A stretch of 64,000 nt of DNA. Source: Bryobacteraceae bacterium. Its GTDB lineage: Bacteria > Acidobacteriota > Terriglobia > Bryobacterales > Bryobacteraceae. The stretch lies in NCBI GenBank assembly GCA_023384675.1, contig JAHDVK010000013.1, forward strand, positions 89,139 through 153,138, read 5' to 3'. This document shows positions 41,438 to 53,472 of the stretch, piece by piece. The notes beneath the pieces are model-generated. The model was given only the letters and a program-made list of their open reading frames with translations. It was not told the DNA's origin and ran no database searches. The number at the start of each line of letters is the position of its first letter. Position 1 is the first letter of the stretch. A program made the position numbers and the translations under genes.

Positions 41438-42706
41438 CTATCCTTGCGGCTCGCGCAGCGTCCGGGCGTCCCAATGGCATACCCGGCGCTCAAAATAGCT
41501 CGTGTTCGACAGCAGCGCCGGACCAGCGGCCGCAAGGCCGAAGCGGGCGTCCTCAAAGTGGGGTTTCCGCGTGCGGACCGCCTGAATAAAGGCCGTCATG
41601 TGATCGCGGTGGGCGTCCGAACCGGCCACCCAGCGCTGCTCGCCTTCCTCGGCCATTGTCTCCATCGTGGCCGGCCGCGGCGGATACTGCTTGCGGTATT
41701 CAGCCAGGAAAGCGTCCTGCTGCGCTTTCGCGAATGTGCCGATCGTGTAGCCGGGCTCCTTCTCGCGCGGCTTGCGCGAGAGGGTCACGCTGCGAATATC
41801 GGTGGTGATCGTACCTTCGCTGCCCACGAACTTGAATCCGAAGCGCTCCTGCGGCTCGGAGGACTTGAAATTCACCCGCATGGCAAAGGTGAATTCCGGA
41901 TGGTTTGCCGACTTCGGATATTCGATAATGCCGAACATCGTATCCGGAACATCGCGCCCGTCTTTCCAATATCGGATCCCGCCAGTGGCGTAAACCCTCT
42001 TCGGCCCTTCCGATTCCGTGGCCGTGTGCAGGCCGGTGACGAGGTGGACGAACAGGTCGCCCGCCACCGCCGTGCCGTAATCCTGGTAGTTGCGCCAGCG
42101 GAACAGCCGGATCGGCTCGAATGGCCGCTTCGGTGCATGCGCGATGAAGCGGTCCCAGTCGATGTTCTTCGGCGAGGCGTCCGGCGGAATCGAGTACTGC
42201 CATGCGCCCAGCGCCGTGTTCCGGTCCAGCCAGCTTTCCACGAGATTCAACTCGCCGATCGCCCCCTCCCGCAGCAAGGTGCGAATCTTCGCAAACGCCA
42301 TCGCGGAGGCGTACTGCGAGCCAACCATGAATATCCGCGCAGGGTTTTTCTTCGAAGCCTCCATCACCTCATGCCCTTCGGCGACGGTCTGCACCATCGG
42401 CTTTTCGCAGTACACGTCCTTGCCGGCGTTCAGCGCATCGATGGAGATGCGCGCGTGGAGGTGGTCCGGCGTAGCCACGATCACGGCATCCACGTCGGAA
42501 CGGCTCAGGATCTCGCGGTAATCGCGTGTCGTGAACGTGCCGTTGCCGTACACCTCGCGGATGCGCTCGAGGCGGCTGTCATAGACATCAGCCGCGCCCA
42601 CGAACTCGACCCCAGGGTTGAGCAGCGCGTCGCGGACATCGCCGTTGCCCATGCCCCCCGCGCCGATCAGCGCGATCCGAATCCGGTCATTGGCTTGGTA
42701 GTTCAT
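41438..42706 (-). CDS. Gfo/Idh/MocA family oxidoreductase, copy without signal peptide
   Basis: NAD(P)-dependent sugar oxidoreductase fold, 422 residues. The Rossmann motif is GAGGMG (about 16-21), with the hinge EKPM and the PDHLHA segment also present. The substrate half contains WQYSIPPDASP, APKRPFEPIRLFRWRNYQDYG and GDLFVHL, where the His is probably catalytic. The start follows AAGGAGG (42712-42718), which overlaps the stop of the upstream paralogue. Family members act on cyclitols, keto-glycosides or amino sugars. It has no Tat signal, unlike its neighbour, so it probably stays in the cytosol. Confidence 0.92.
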   Translation of the reverse strand: MNYQANDRIRIALIGAGGMGNGDVRDALLNPGVEFVGAADVYDSRLERIREVYGNGTFTTRDYREILSRSDVDAVIVATPDHLHARISIDALNAGKDVYCEKPMVQTVAEGHEVMEASKKNPARIFMVGSQYASAMAFAKIRTLLREGAIGELNLVESWLDRNTALGAWQYSIPPDASPKNIDWDRFIAHAPKRPFEPIRLFRWRNYQDYGTAVAGDLFVHLVTGLHTATESEGPKRVYATGGIRYWKDGRDVPDTMFGIIEYPKSANHPEFTFAMRVNFKSSEPQERFGFKFVGSEGTITTDIRSVTLSRKPREKEPGYTIGTFAKAQQDAFLAEYRKQYPPRPATMETMAEEGEQRWVAGSDAHRDHMTAFIQAVRTRKPHFEDARFGLAAAGPALLSNTSYFERRVCHWDARTLREPQG

Positions 42707-42718
42707 ACGGCGCCTCCT

Positions 42719-44059
42719 TTACCCTTTCACCTGCATCTTCACCGGATCCCATTCGAGGATCTTCCCCGTGAAGTAACTCTCGTTGGACAATAGCGCCGGC
42801 GCGGCGGCGCGCAGGCCAAACACCGCATCCTCCACGACGGGCTTGCGCGTGCGCACCGCCTCGAAGAAGTTCGCGAAATGGTCGCGGTGGTCGCTGTAGC
42901 CGCGTTCGGCCTGGAAGTGCTGCTCGGCCGTCGGCTGCATGCCCGCCGTGGTGGCCGCGCGCGGCGGGTATTTTTTGAGGTACTCGCGCATGAACGCCTC
43001 TTGCGTTGCCTTCGAAAACGTGCCAACGGTGTGGCCGGGTTCGCGTTCCGGCGGGCGCTTCACCACCGAGACGCCGCCGCCCACCGTCATCACGCCCTCG
43101 CTGCCGACGAAGCGGAAGCCCGAGGTCTCCCCCGCGCCGTTCACGAAGTTCACGCGCAAAGCGAGATTAAACTCGGGATGCGCGGCGGTCTTCGGATAGT
43201 CGTACAGGCCAAGCATCACATCGGGCACGTCGCGGCCGTCGTTCCAGAAGCGCAACCCGCCCGAGGCGAAGATGCGCTCGGGACCAATCGCGCCGGTGAT
43301 GAAGTGCATGCCCGAGAACAGGTGGACGAAGAGGTCGCCCGCGACGCCCGTCCCATAGTCCTGATAGTTGCGCCAGCGGAATAGCCGGATGGGCTCGAAG
43401 GGCCGCTTCGGGGCGTGGGCCAGGAAGCGGTCCCAATCGACCGTGGCGGGCAAGGCGTCGGTCGGAATCGAATACTGCCACGCGCCGATAGCGGAATTGC
43501 GGTCCCACCAGGCGTCCACCGAATTCAACTCGCCAATCGCGCCGGCCTTCAACAATTCCTGCGCCTTTTTGTAGATCACTGAAGAGACGCGCTGCGAACC
43601 CACCTGCACGATGCGCTTCGTGCGCTGCGCAGCTGCCACCATCTTGTGGCCGTCGCGCCAGTCCTGCACCATCGGCTTCTCGACGTACACGTCCTTGCCG
43701 GCTTCCATGGCGTCGATCGAGATGCGCGCATGAAGGTGGTCCGGCGTCGCCACGATGACGGCGTCGATGTCCTTGCGGTTGAGGATCTCGCGGTAGTCGC
43801 GCGTGGTGAACAGATCCTTGCCGTGGAGCTCTTTCGCGCGCTCGAGGCGGCCGTCATACACATCGCACACCGCCATGAGCTGCGTGCCGGGCGTGCTGAG
43901 CGCATGGCCGGTATCGCCGAAGCCCATGCCCCCGATGCCGATGGTGGCGAACTGTACGCGGCTGTTGGGCGAGCGCGGCGCGGACTGGCTCAGCGCCGCG
44001 GAAGCGGGCAGCACGCCGAGACCGGTGGATTGAACGAATTGACGCCGGGTGGTGGACAT
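42719..44059 (-). CDS. Gfo/Idh/MocA family oxidoreductase with Tat-type leader
   Basis: Paralogue of the next gene downstream, 446 residues. The leader MSTTRRQFVQSTGLGVLPASAALSQ has the twin arginine and a short hydrophobic stretch typical of Tat export with bound cofactor. The Rossmann motif is GIGGMGFG, and the EKPMVQDW and PDHLHA segments are conserved. The two copies share long identical stretches, such as APKRPFEPIRLFRWRNYQDY, so they arose by tandem duplication. It is the promoter-proximal gene of the pair. Substrate unknown; export suggests an extracytoplasmic sugar. Confidence 0.9.
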   Translation of the reverse strand: MSTTRRQFVQSTGLGVLPASAALSQSAPRSPNSRVQFATIGIGGMGFGDTGHALSTPGTQLMAVCDVYDGRLERAKELHGKDLFTTRDYREILNRKDIDAVIVATPDHLHARISIDAMEAGKDVYVEKPMVQDWRDGHKMVAAAQRTKRIVQVGSQRVSSVIYKKAQELLKAGAIGELNSVDAWWDRNSAIGAWQYSIPTDALPATVDWDRFLAHAPKRPFEPIRLFRWRNYQDYGTGVAGDLFVHLFSGMHFITGAIGPERIFASGGLRFWNDGRDVPDVMLGLYDYPKTAAHPEFNLALRVNFVNGAGETSGFRFVGSEGVMTVGGGVSVVKRPPEREPGHTVGTFSKATQEAFMREYLKKYPPRAATTAGMQPTAEQHFQAERGYSDHRDHFANFFEAVRTRKPVVEDAVFGLRAAAPALLSNESYFTGKILEWDPVKMQVKG

Positions 44060-44150
44060 ACTGCCATTTTAAGCGCGGGAAGGGGCAGGCCACTGGCAGC
44101 CGGCTCGGAATCAGCAGATTTCTTTCCTGAAGATCCCTGCCGGCGTCGCG

Positions 44151-44339
44151 TCAGATCTTGGAATCCACGCGGAGATGGCCTACTCGCACGCCGGGTCGGA
44201 ATTCCACCAACACGTCGATGTCGCTGGAATCGGAGAACCGTTCCGTCGGCACGGAGCCGAACAGCAGCAGGCGGCGGCAGAACTCGGACAGCCGCTCCTG
44301 CTCGACGTCGATGTGCCCTACGATCATGCGTAATCTCAT
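44151..44339 (-). pseudogene. MNT-type nucleotidyltransferase relic
   Basis: The frame reads MIVGHIDVEQERLSEFCRR then LLLFGSVPTERFSDSSDIDVLVEF. The GSx10DxD-type catalytic motif of minimal nucleotidyltransferases (MntA-like antitoxins) is present, but the helix between CRR and LLLFGS is shortened, and the protein stops after RVDSKI, well short of the usual 95-100 residues. No HEPN partner is seen nearby. I interpret it as a decayed toxin-antitoxin remnant at the edge of the accessory patch. Confidence 0.55.
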
Positions 44340-44604
44340 TGTGACCCAGGCTCGCCGCAGACATGGTACGGGCAAGGAGGAGCCGGGTGCTCGGGCCTGG
44401 GTTGGACTGGGGCGGTGCGATCTGGTTCGGCGAATTAGGGAGTTTGTGGGTTTCGAGTCCTGTCACCGAAACCGCTCCCCAGCGTGCTTCCCCAGGACGA
44501 CAATGCCGGTTCCCAGAGGGAATCGCACAGGAAATCTCCGTTTTCACTTGACAGTCACCTATCATGAATGTTCCCGTCGCGTGTGTAAGAATCAGGTTTA
44601 GAAG
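44340..44604. other. Intergenic stretch without a supported gene
   Basis: No frame in this 265-base spacer has family-like sequence. A TTGACA hexamer at 44548-44553 has no -10 at proper distance. Base composition falls from the right half onward as the accessory patch starts. Confidence 0.6.
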
Positions 44605-45150
44605 ATGGCTCTTCTGAAAAAACTATGGTACGATCCCGTGGGCAGCAAAGTACTGGCTGCGGGCATCGTGGCTGTTCTGGCCGCTCTCTTGACTTACATT
44701 TTGGAGTTGTGGCCGGTGTTTGCAAGCTTCTTGATCACCACATACTCATTTCTACGTGCATCAACGCCTGTATATAATTGGTTGATTGGCCTGGTAATCG
44801 TCTTGATTGGACTAGCCCTGCGAGGATTCGTTGCTGGACACCGGAAAGGCGGAAAAGGCACTCTCATTATCGACTACACGTCAGATGAGTTCTTCGGTGT
44901 TTGCTGGCGCTGGCGGATCGATGAGGGGATGCCACATGGGATAGGTCATCTGCATAGTCTGTGCCCTAAGTGCCGCTACCAAATACTCCCCAGAGAAACG
45001 ATGGAACTCCGGGTCAGCCAGTGGATTGTGAATTTTGAATGTCAGGATTGTGGGTACAAAGGTGAGACACAAGCAGGAATGTGGAGGGAAGTAGAGCAGC
45101 GCGTCATTCTCAAGATTCAGCGGAACCTTCGCGAACGACTCAACCTTTAG
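44605..45150 (+). CDS. Membrane protein with C-terminal zinc ribbon (181 aa)
   Basis: Unrecognised small protein. Two membrane helices lie at about 15-37 and 57-77, joined by a short loop. The cytosolic tail has a beta segment (GTLIIDY) and four cysteines in two pairs, CPKC at 120-123 and CQDC at 146-149, which is a zinc-ribbon arrangement, and ends in a basic helix. Base composition is clearly lower in GC than the flanks (44761-44820 has 27 G or C of 60), which indicates recent acquisition. It precedes a candidate nuclease-fold gene in the same direction, with a hairpin between them. Function unknown; a defence or sensing role is a guess. Confidence 0.75.
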   Translation: MALLKKLWYDPVGSKVLAAGIVAVLAALLTYILELWPVFASFLITTYSFLRASTPVYNWLIGLVIVLIGLALRGFVAGHRKGGKGTLIIDYTSDEFFGVCWRWRIDEGMPHGIGHLHSLCPKCRYQILPRETMELRVSQWIVNFECQDCGYKGETQAGMWREVEQRVILKIQRNLRERLNL

Positions 45151-45214
45151 CGATCTCGGGAAGATTGCGTCATTCGGTGAATCCGCGGAGCGAAGCTTGA
45201 CGGCGAAAGGAAAT

Positions 45215-45238
45215 GGCCCGAAGCGAGCGGTCCGGGCC
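45215..45238 (+). terminator. Possible terminator hairpin after the zinc-ribbon gene
   Basis: GGCCCG (45215-45220) pairs with CGGGCC (45233-45238) around a 12-base loop, followed by TTGAGTTCGT. It lies 64 bases past the stop at 45150. The T run is poor. Confidence 0.4.
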
Positions 45239-45306
45239 TTGAGTTCGTCTGAAAGTGTGCGCGGCCTCACTGACGTAATAGGTTGGGGTTCCGGCACCGA
45301 AATTCG

Positions 45307-46467
45307 ATGATTTTCTCGACCGGAACCCGCATCAACGATCGGCCAAAATCCGTATCAGAGACGGAGTTCGAGTTTCTGGATCGTTCAGCGTCTCCTTGGG
45401 TGGCCAAGGTCCGAGACCTTATCTCGGTGGCACTGAATGCGTATCCAAGTGAGGGAACCGCTGAACTCATCGAGCGCATGAAGTCGCGCGACAGCCATGG
45501 GTTTCACTCAGCGGCCTTCGAGCTTTTCGTCCACGAAATCTTGCGCAGGCGCGGTTTCAGACTACAAACGCATCCCAAATTACCCACAAAGGAGACACGC
45601 CCGGACTTCCTTGTTCAAGGCCCGACGGGGCAATCTTTCTACCTTGAAGCGGCGATTGCCTCATCAAAGGATGGCAGTTCCAGTTCAGCCGAGGCGATGA
45701 AGAAAAGCGCGATCGAGGAGTTAAACAAGTCACCTCACAATGCTTTCCGAATCATGCTGGACAGCTACGGTGATCCCACAACACAACCCGGTAGTCGCAA
45801 ATTTGTCGGTGAAGTACACGCATGGCTCAACTCGCTTGACGCCGACGGGCTCCGCAAGCAATTGGAGACAGAGGGACTTAGCGAGATGCCACAGAAGGAA
45901 TGGACTCATGAGAAGTGGAACCTGACACTCACCGCCGTGCCGATACAACCCTCGCTACGCGGGACCGTTCGTGGGCTCGTATCTGGACTCATGCCCGAAG
46001 CTCGATGGATGGACGACCGGCTTCCCTTATTCAAGAAGATCACTCAGAAAAATGCCCACTACGGTGACCTCGACCGCCCACTTGTGGTAGCCGTGAATAT
46101 GCAAGCGCCGGGGTTGGAAACGATCGACGAGAGGGACTCACTATTCGGGCAGGAGGTATGGGAGGAACGGCCACACGAGCCGGGAAGCAGTGGCCGCTGG
46201 GTCCGCCGACCGAATGGCGCGTTCATTCGGCCGGAGGGATACGGCTGTTGTCGGGTAAGTGCGGCTTGGATTTTTGCCGATCTGTCACCTTACACGATCG
46301 CGAATCGACGCAGCACAGTCTATTTGCATCCAGCTCCTCACTTTCCAGTCCCTGATTCTTTGCTGGCGTTCCCTCACGCACGCGTTGAGGCTGCGAGGCT
46401 TCGCTATGCGGATGGGCTTTCCATCCGAGAAGTCCTTGGGCTTACGGATAAGTGGCCGCTCGACTGA
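45307..46467 (+). CDS. Candidate PD-(D/E)XK-fold protein in accessory patch (386 aa)
   Basis: I know no named family for this protein. Residues 66-120 have the order expected of a PD-(D/E)XK nuclease core: helix FELFVHEILRRRGF (Glu72 or Glu77), RPDFLVQG (Asp100) and FYLEAAIA (Glu114), but the usual Lys two residues after Glu is Ala116. The rest (about 130-386) is mixed alpha/beta and ends in SIREVLGLTDKW. It may be a variant nuclease or a binding protein built on that fold. ATG 45307 is preferred to an upstream TTG at 45283. Codon use is AT-richer than the flanks. Confidence 0.7.
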   Translation: MIFSTGTRINDRPKSVSETEFEFLDRSASPWVAKVRDLISVALNAYPSEGTAELIERMKSRDSHGFHSAAFELFVHEILRRRGFRLQTHPKLPTKETRPDFLVQGPTGQSFYLEAAIASSKDGSSSSAEAMKKSAIEELNKSPHNAFRIMLDSYGDPTTQPGSRKFVGEVHAWLNSLDADGLRKQLETEGLSEMPQKEWTHEKWNLTLTAVPIQPSLRGTVRGLVSGLMPEARWMDDRLPLFKKITQKNAHYGDLDRPLVVAVNMQAPGLETIDERDSLFGQEVWEERPHEPGSSGRWVRRPNGAFIRPEGYGCCRVSAAWIFADLSPYTIANRRSTVYLHPAPHFPVPDSLLAFPHARVEAARLRYADGLSIREVLGLTDKWPLD

Positions 46468-46502
46468 AGCGCGAGTACCCTATTTGTCTGACGGAAAACA
46501 GA

Positions 46503-46532
46503 AAGGCCCGGAGCGCGCGCGCTCCGGGCCTT
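46503..46532. terminator. Bidirectional terminator, perfect 30-base palindrome
   Basis: The 15-base arm AAGGCCCGGAGCGCG (46503-46517) is followed directly by its exact reverse complement (46518-46532). On the minus strand the tail is TTTCTGTTTTCC, a good T run, so it ends ppdK transcripts. It can also stop the nuclease-fold gene from the other side. Confidence 0.8.
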
Positions 46533-46550
46533 GGGTTGACCTAGCCTAAC

Positions 46551-49304
<2,754 letters not shown>

Positions 49305-49341
49305 AGCGCTTGTTCTCCTGTGAAAATGCTCACTGATAAAT

Positions 49342-51453
49342 TCATTCGGTCGTTGCGGTCGTAACGATCTCCGAGAAATCGGCGATCGATGAGAATTCAC
49401 TCAAAAGCCGGCCCAATAAAGCGAGCCGGTTGGCGCGAACGCTTTCGTCGGGAGCGTTCACCAGCACGCTGTCGAAGAAGCGGTCCACCGCTTCACGCAG
49501 CGTGGCGATCAATTGCAGGGCCCGCAGGTAGTCACGCGATTGTGACGCCTGCCGGACTTCGGGCTCGAGCTTGCTCAGCTCCTCGAACAGGTCGCGCTCC
49601 GGGCCTGCTTCCAGCAGCGCGGCATTCACCGCGCCCTCGGCCCACTGCGCCTGCTTCAAGATGTTCCGGATGCGCTTGAAGCTGGCGGCCAGAGGTTCAA
49701 AGTTTTCGGTTTCGCGCACCATTTGGAGCGCGAAGAGCCGGTCCTCCAGATCGGGCAAAGTCTGCCACGCCGAGGCCAGCGCGGCATTCACTTCGTCGTA
49801 CTTGAACTTGCGCACGTCGCGGAAGTAATAGCGGATGCGGTCGAGCAGAAACTCCCAAAGCTGGCGGCTCCACTTCAGCGTGCCGTCGGCCTCGCGCGCA
49901 TCGTCGTAGCCCGCGATTCCAAGCGCGGCGAACGTGCGGTGCGTCTCCTCGGCTCCGGCGGTGAGCAGTTCGCGCAGGCTCAGCGCGATGCGCCCTTCCA
50001 CAAGCACCTTGACAAGGCCCTGCGCCGCGCGCCGCAGCCCGAACGGATCCTTCGACCCCGTGGGCACGATGCCGATGGCGAAACAGCCTTCGAGCGTGTC
50101 CAACTTGTCCGCCATCGAGAGCAGGCGGCCCTCGGCGGTCTGGGGGATTGGGTCTTCCAGGCTCTGCGGCAGGTAGTGTTCGTACACCGCGCGCCACACG
50201 GTTTCGGGCTCGCCCTGCGACTTCGCGTACAGGCCGCCCATCACGCCTTGCAGTTCGGTCAGTTCCTTCACCATCTCGGTGGTGAGGTCGGTCTTCACGA
50301 GCGATGCGGCGCGCCGGACGGCGGCGACATCGAGGCCCAGCATGCGCGCCATACGCGTCGCGCCGGCTTCGATGCCTTCGGTCTTGGCGTGATACGAACC
50401 CAGCCGCGCCTGGAACGTGACGCTCTTCAGGTCTTCAATGCGCTCGCGCAGCGGCTTCTGCTGGTCCACTTCCCAAAAGAAGCGGGCGTCGTTGAAACGC
50501 GCTTCGAGCACGCGCTCATTGCCCTTGCGGACATAGCCCTGCCGGTCGGTCTTCATGTTCATCACGGCGATGAAATTGGGCGCCATCGAGCCATCGGCTC
50601 TCTGCAGCGTGAAATAGCGCTGGTGGTGGCGCATCACGGTGGTCAGGACTTCCGCGGGCAGGTCGAGGAATTTCTCGTCGAATCCGCCCAGAATCGGCGT
50701 AGGGAACTCGGTGAGGTAGGCAAGGTCATCGAGCAGCGCCTGGTCGGCGGCGAGTTTCAGATCGGTGCCCCGCAGCAGTTTGCGGATGCCGTCGAGGATC
50801 TTCTTCCTGCGCTCGGCGGCGCTGAGGATCACGCCGTTCTTGCGCAGGCGATCCTCGTAATTCGTATGGTCGAAGACGATCTCGTCCGCGCCCATCTGGC
50901 GGTGGCCACGCGTGTTTCCGCCCGCCTTGACGCCCGCGAACCCGAACTCCACCACTTCGTCGCCCAGCAGGCAGGCGATCCAGCGGATGGGGCGGATGAA
51001 GCGTTCGCCGTCTTTGCCGGTCCAGTACATCGCTTTCGGCCAGGGGATTTTGGCGATCAACGCGGGCAGCGCCGCGGCGAGGATCTCACCGGTTTCGCGG
51101 CCGGCGACCGCGCGGCGAAGCGCAAAATATTCGCCTTTTTGCGTCGTTTCGGTGCTCAAATCGGCGATTTCGACGCCATTTTTGCGCGCAAAACCGACAG
51201 CCGCGCCCTCGCCGGCGGACTTGGGCGGCCCCATCACCAGTTCCTCGCGGTCCGCCTGCCGCGCGGGCAACGCCTCGCAGCGGAGCACGAGCCGCCGGGG
51301 TGTCCCATCGAGCCGCAAACCTTCCGCCTCGAGGCGGTTCTCGTCGAGCACCGCGCGGAACAGCCGTTCGACGTCGGCCAGCGCTGGCGCGATCATCCAA
51401 TGGGGGATCTCCTCGACCCCGATTTCGAGCAGGAACGGCAGACGGGCGCTCAT
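49342..51453 (-). CDS. glyS: Glycine--tRNA ligase beta subunit
   Basis: Beta chain of the bacterial alpha2-beta2 glycyl-tRNA synthetase, 703 residues, which binds the tRNA. The start reads [20 protein letters not shown], a hallmark of the family. An HD-like core is visible around VMRHHQRYF, and the C terminus is helical (anticodon-binding DALR-type region, with [22 protein letters not shown]). The ATG at 51453 overlaps the glyQ stop as ATGA, so the two subunits are coupled at equal amounts. A longer start at 51495 lies inside glyQ and is rejected. Confidence 0.97.
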   Translation of the reverse strand: MSARLPFLLEIGVEEIPHWMIAPALADVERLFRAVLDENRLEAEGLRLDGTPRRLVLRCEALPARQADREELVMGPPKSAGEGAAVGFARKNGVEIADLSTETTQKGEYFALRRAVAGRETGEILAAALPALIAKIPWPKAMYWTGKDGERFIRPIRWIACLLGDEVVEFGFAGVKAGGNTRGHRQMGADEIVFDHTNYEDRLRKNGVILSAAERRKKILDGIRKLLRGTDLKLAADQALLDDLAYLTEFPTPILGGFDEKFLDLPAEVLTTVMRHHQRYFTLQRADGSMAPNFIAVMNMKTDRQGYVRKGNERVLEARFNDARFFWEVDQQKPLRERIEDLKSVTFQARLGSYHAKTEGIEAGATRMARMLGLDVAAVRRAASLVKTDLTTEMVKELTELQGVMGGLYAKSQGEPETVWRAVYEHYLPQSLEDPIPQTAEGRLLSMADKLDTLEGCFAIGIVPTGSKDPFGLRRAAQGLVKVLVEGRIALSLRELLTAGAEETHRTFAALGIAGYDDAREADGTLKWSRQLWEFLLDRIRYYFRDVRKFKYDEVNAALASAWQTLPDLEDRLFALQMVRETENFEPLAASFKRIRNILKQAQWAEGAVNAALLEAGPERDLFEELSKLEPEVRQASQSRDYLRALQLIATLREAVDRFFDSVLVNAPDESVRANRLALLGRLLSEFSSIADFSEIVTTATTE

Positions 51454-52346
51454 GCGGCCACCTCCGCCCGCAGCAACTGCTGCTGATCCACCCACGCCTG
51501 CGCCACGCCCACGGCGAGCTTGCGGACGCGGGCGATGACGCCCACCCGCTCGGTTACGCTGATGGCGCCGCGGGCGTCCAGCAGATTGAAATTATGCGAG
51601 CACTTCAGCACGTGGTCGTAGGCCGCCAGCAGCGGGAACCGCTGCTTCTGTTCCGAGGCCTGATAGCCGTCAATGAGCCGCTGCGCCTCGGCCTCGTGCA
51701 GGTCGAGCAGCTTCCAGAGCATCGCCACATCGGCCATCTCGAAGTTGTAGACCGAGAACTGCTGTTCATCGAGGAAGCGGACGTCGCGGTAGGACGCGCC
51801 CTCGACCCACTCGATGTCGTAGACCGATTTGCGGTCCTGCAGGAAAGCGGTCAGGCGTTCGAGGCCGTAGGTCAGTTCCGCCGGCACGAGTTCGAGGTCC
51901 ACGCCGCCGCACTGCTGGAAGTAGGTGAACTGCGTGATTTCCAGCCCGTCGAGCATCACCTGCCAGCCGATGCCCCAGGCGCCCAGCGTGGGCGATTCCC
52001 AGTTGTCCTCTTCGAATTTGAGGTCGTGCTGCTTCAGCTTGATGCCGATGGCTTCGAGCGAGGCGAGGTAGAGATCCATCACATCCGCCGGGGCGGGCTT
52101 CAGGATGACCTGCAGCTGCGAGTGCTTATAGAGGCGGTTCGGATTCTCGCCGTAGCGGCCGTCGGCGGGGCGGCGCGAGGGCTGCACATAGGCGACGTTG
52201 TAGGGGTCGGGGCCGAGGACGCGCAGAAAGGTCTCGGGGCACATGGTGCCAGCGCCGACTTCCACGTCGTAGGGTTCCTGGATTACGCAACCGTGGCGCG
52301 CCCAGAAGGTTTTCAGTTTGAAAATCGTGTCCTGGTAACAGTCCAT
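51450..52346 (-). CDS. glyQ: Glycine--tRNA ligase alpha subunit
   Basis: Catalytic alpha chain of the tetrameric glycyl-tRNA synthetase, 298 residues, the normal family length. Class II landmarks: [20 protein letters not shown], then [21 protein letters not shown] with motif 2, and LTYGLERL as motif 3. It forms glycyl-adenylate and loads tRNA-Gly with the beta subunit encoded next. It starts 11 bases after the recO stop. No T-box leader is visible, as expected outside Firmicutes. Confidence 0.98.
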   Translation of the reverse strand: MDCYQDTIFKLKTFWARHGCVIQEPYDVEVGAGTMCPETFLRVLGPDPYNVAYVQPSRRPADGRYGENPNRLYKHSQLQVILKPAPADVMDLYLASLEAIGIKLKQHDLKFEEDNWESPTLGAWGIGWQVMLDGLEITQFTYFQQCGGVDLELVPAELTYGLERLTAFLQDRKSVYDIEWVEGASYRDVRFLDEQQFSVYNFEMADVAMLWKLLDLHEAEAQRLIDGYQASEQKQRFPLLAAYDHVLKCSHNFNLLDARGAISVTERVGVIARVRKLAVGVAQAWVDQQQLLRAEVAA

Positions 52347-52357
52347 GCGGGGTTCTT

Positions 52358-52999
52358 TCAGAGAGCCTCCATGAGTGGGAGCGTGGCGAGACGGCGCTCG
52401 AGGTGCTGCTCGAGTTCACGAGTCAGTTGGCGGCGCAGGTCGGCGGCGGTGTCGCGGGTCCAGGGGAAGCCGCCGAACTCCGCGATGGGCGCCTTGGCCA
52501 TGGCGCCGGCCAGCGCGAGGGAGTCCTCGCTAACCCGCAGCGTGGGCAGGAAGCCCGAGAGCCGGACCGCCCAATAGGTGAAATACGTAACGGCGCGCCA
52601 GAGCGCCGCCTCGCGCGAGGCGCGCAGGTCGGCCAGGACGGCCACGAGTAGGCGGTAAAACCGCTCATTCGGCTCGGCGGGCGGCAGCAAGTGGTCGGAC
52701 ACCTCCGCGATATAGTCGAGCGCCACGCCAGCTTCGTAGCAGTCCGCCAGTCCGAATTGCGACTGGACCAGTTCAGCCGATTCGACCCTTACCAGTTCGA
52801 GGGTTTCCTTCTGGTAGTAGCCGATCCGCACTTCGGACAGTCTCTCCAGCGCGGAGCCGAACGGGCTTTTCGGACGCCGGGCGCGTTTGGCGACCCCTCG
52901 CAACCGCCCCTGATCCCTGGTAAAGAAGCCGACAATTAAGTCGCCTTCCTGAAAGGGGTAGGTGCGGAGGATGAAGGCCTCACTGACACGGGCCGGCAT
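52358..52999 (-). CDS. recO: DNA repair protein RecO (short form)
   Basis: RecFOR pathway protein, 213 residues, that anneals single strands and loads RecA on gaps. The N-terminal OB fold is clear: [37 protein letters not shown], with [13 protein letters not shown] following. The helical C-terminal part is short. Only one cysteine (ADCYEAG) is present, so the CxxC zinc site known in many RecO proteins is absent. ATG 52999 is selected because the family starts there; the 32-residue extension is spurious. First gene of the glyQ-glyS-ppdK unit. Confidence 0.88.
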   Translation of the reverse strand: MPARVSEAFILRTYPFQEGDLIVGFFTRDQGRLRGVAKRARRPKSPFGSALERLSEVRIGYYQKETLELVRVESAELVQSQFGLADCYEAGVALDYIAEVSDHLLPPAEPNERFYRLLVAVLADLRASREAALWRAVTYFTYWAVRLSGFLPTLRVSEDSLALAGAMAKAPIAEFGGFPWTRDTAADLRRQLTRELEQHLERRLATLPLMEAL

Positions 53000-53060
53000 T
53001 GCTGGCGCTCGAACAAATCCCAGCTTATCACACTGACAGGTCCGAATTCGCGTGTTTCTA

Positions 53061-53462
53061 TTAGGCGGCGGCGAGTTTGTCGAGGTCGAGCACATCGCGC
53101 CATTTTTCGCCCAGGCGGATCTGGGCCAAAGCGAATTCGTTCGCGGGTTCGAGGCGGGTGCGATGAATGGGGATGCGTTCGACGCGGGAGACCGAATCGG
53201 CGAGCAGGGCGAAATCCGGACCGGCTTCGGGAGCGCCGATCAGCACCAGACAGGAGCGAGCCGACACCGGCCGGGCACGCAACCGCAGCGGGCCGTGCGG
53301 CGCCACCACCCGCACTTCGCGGCCGTCCACCCGCGCGCGCTTCAACCCCAGGCCGCGCGCCTGCATCATGCCCAGGACGCGCGTGGCAGGAATCGCATAT
53401 TCACGGCCAGCCAGGCGCAGCACCAGGTATTCTCCGGCGCTCGGCTCACTTGCCCGGTTCAC
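53061..53462 (-). CDS. cheW: CheW-like domain protein
   Basis: A single CheW-like SH3 fold of 133 residues, starting at GTG 53462 with AAGGAG 6 bases upstream. The pattern EYLVLRLAGREYAIPATRVLGM opens the domain, and IGAPEAGPDFALLADSVSRVERI closes the second sub-barrel. Such proteins couple chemoreceptors to the CheA kinase, or act as stand-alone scaffolds. It is the last gene of the cheY-cheX-cheW set, 10 bases after cheX. No CheA or receptor gene is in this window. Confidence 0.85.
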   Translation of the reverse strand: MNRASEPSAGEYLVLRLAGREYAIPATRVLGMMQARGLGLKRARVDGREVRVVAPHGPLRLRARPVSARSCLVLIGAPEAGPDFALLADSVSRVERIPIHRTRLEPANEFALAQIRLGEKWRDVLDLDKLAAA

Positions 53463-53472
53463 CCGTCGCTCC

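Noticed and set aside
44446..44466. tRNA T-arm-like sequence GTGGGTTTCGAGTCC
   Set aside because: The arms do not pair, and no acceptor stem, anticodon arm or CCA context surrounds it.
44548..44553. Perfect -35 hexamer TTGACA ahead of the zinc-ribbon gene
   Set aside because: No -10 lies 16-19 bases downstream; TATCAT at 44560 is only 6 bases away.
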